A DNA stretch of 43,424 nucleotides, from contig CALFIY010000102.1 in the NCBI GenBank assembly GCA_937877595.1, positions 1 to 43,424 on the forward strand. Reading direction: 5' to 3'. The DNA comes from an uncultured Prevotella sp. (GTDB taxonomy: Bacteria; Bacteroidota; Bacteroidia; Bacteroidales; Bacteroidaceae). The position numbers and the translations under genes were made by a program. The notes under the pieces are model-generated. The model was not told the origin of the DNA, made no database searches, and saw nothing but the letters and a program-made list of their open reading frames with translations. Below are positions 42,274-43,424 of the stretch, piece by piece (positions within the stretch are counted from its first letter, which is position 1; the number at the start of each line of letters is the position of its first letter).

Positions 42274-43424
42274 TTATTTTTGCTCTGGCGGCAGGCTTTG
42301 GAAATGGCGTGTAGCCCATACTTGTACAAGGAAAACAAGACACAGCATGACACCTATTTTGTAAGGGCCTGTCATGTCTGATGAGAATAAAGCCTTTGCC
42401 AGTGGCATAACCACGAGCGGTGAGACAAACTGCCCCAGGTAGAGGGCAGCAGAAAGCAACGGCATGACAGTGGTGGCAGAATTCTTGCCGCCCTTGATGC
42501 TGGCAATGGTGTTCAGATAGGGAACTCCCACGCCGTTGGCAATGCCGATGAAGACGGAGCCGAGTATAACGTATGCCACAGACCATTGTCCTGGCAACAG
42601 ATAGGCGGCATAGCCTAATAGGAAAAACAGTGGGGCAAAGTATTTTACAGTCTTCCTGAAGGCATGCATCAGCGAGCCGAACAGTAGGCCGACAAAGAAT
42701 GCTATTACATCCAGTCCAACCATTATCATTGTGATGGCCTCGGTTGATAGTGAAGTTTGTTGGCGTGCAATGATGGCGAAGTTTGTTGGGAAGATGAAGA
42801 AAATCATCATCAGCAGTAACATTCCGACGACAGAGGGATGGAACTTTAGCAACTGCCGAGGCTCAAATGGTATGCCGCGCTTGTTGGCAGAGCCAAGTTG
42901 CTCGTCGGGAAGCCATAGCCACACCATCACTAAGGCAATCAGTCCCATGAGATATACCAGGAATGCATAGTTCCACTCTATTGTTGCCAGTAGTCCTGCC
43001 AACAGCGTAGCCACCACGCCGCCCATCTGATTCATTGCTGCCGAGAGTCCCATCAGCCGAGCCTGCTGCTCCGGAGGGAAATAGTAGGCCAGCAGTCCTG
43101 TTGACAGCGGCATGATCAGTCCGACGCTGATGCCCAGAAGCGCGCGTAGCAGTAGCAGTACGTAGATATTGTCAACGAAGTAGCAACCAGCCCCTGCCAT
43201 TACATAGAGCAGAAGCCCCGTGGCGGCGATGGCACGTGTGTGCAGTCGTCGGCTTATAGGCAGGAAGAAGAGGTTGGTGACGATGATAAGCAGGGCTGGC
43301 ATGCTGACAATGAGTTGTATCAGCAGACCATTGGCCTGCGAGAAGTGAGCCTTGATGATGCCCAATGCCGGGGCGATGGCGGCTCCGGCCATCACGGTGA
43401 GCAGCGACATCGACAGGATGGTAG
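42274..43424 (-). CDS. MFS transporter, N-terminus beyond the window
   Basis: Inner-membrane transporter of the major facilitator superfamily. About 12 hydrophobic segments are visible across roughly 380 residues. The first in-frame ATG is at 43410 (MSLLTVMAGAAIAPALG), but the frame stays open to the window edge (TILS precedes it), so the real start is probably further right. The first segment and the loop LFFLPISRRLHTRAIAATG are typical of drug/sugar MFS efflux types. The substrate is unknown. Confidence 0.85.
   Translation of the reverse strand, partial: TILSMSLLTVMAGAAIAPALGIIKAHFSQANGLLIQLIVSMPALLIIVTNLFFLPISRRLHTRAIAATGLLLYVMAGAGCYFVDNIYVLLLLRALLGISVGLIMPLSTGLLAYYFPPEQQARLMGLSAAMNQMGGVVATLLAGLLATIEWNYAFLVYLMGLIALVMVWLWLPDEQLGSANKRGIPFEPRQLLKFHPSVVGMLLLMMIFFIFPTNFAIIARQQTSLSTEAITMIMVGLDVIAFFVGLLFGSLMHAFRKTVKYFAPLFFLLGYAAYLLPGQWSVAYVILGSVFIGIANGVGVPYLNTIASIKGGKNSATTVMPLLSAALYLGQFVSPLVVMPLAKALFSSDMTGPYKIGVMLCLVFLVQVWATRHFQSLPPEQK

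Overview
The window is chromosomal DNA from a member of the Bacteroidales, most likely Prevotella-like. The evidence is repeated TAnnTTTG promoter elements, a type III glutamine synthetase (GlnN), DapL-type lysine synthesis, a Bacteroidetes-style glutamine amidotransferase cluster and a type II-C CRISPR locus. All products were named from motifs and family memory; no database search was run.

Layout. (1) 1-6466: a 21-bp tandem repeat, a divergent tracrRNA with a recognisable promoter and terminator, cas9-cas1-cas2 with ATGA overlaps, and a 17-repeat/16-spacer array. (2) 6467-6962: remnants of an accessory operon, with a truncated RhuM-family gene directly against the last CRISPR repeat. (3) 6988-23636: nitrogen and amidotransferase genes. 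On the minus strand are pyrG, purF, a carA-carB fusion that lacks the second half of CarB, and asnB. On the plus strand are gltB, gltD, dapF and dapL. (4) 23683-31376: a sulfur island of two divergent units. The minus-strand unit encodes a ubiquitin-like sulfur carrier ending in GGGM, an E1-like enzyme and a JAMM protease. The plus-strand unit encodes cysteine synthase, a DsrE-like protein, a TusA-like protein, a family 2B encapsulin with a cyclic-nucleotide-binding-like domain, a cysteine desulfurase with a long N-terminal extension (the probable cargo), and a Cys/Met-metabolism PLP enzyme. (5) 31377-31900: decayed genes, including a frameshifted KilA-N gene. (6) 31943-37261: an ammonium regulon of glnK, amtB, an outer-membrane protein and glnN; glnK and glnN share a promoter architecture with identical spacing. 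(7) 37288-43424: tRNA-Thr and tRNA-Gly, uvrA, a Y-family polymerase with a small companion gene, and a partial MFS transporter.

The strongest unusual signals are: the encapsulin sulfur island beside a ubiquitin-like sulfur carrier system; arrays of 7-nt and 8-nt units that abut or form stop and start codons and are inserted in frame inside carA, asnB and probably pyrG; the half-CarB fusion joined through a 7-nt minisatellite; and the matching glnK and glnN promoters.
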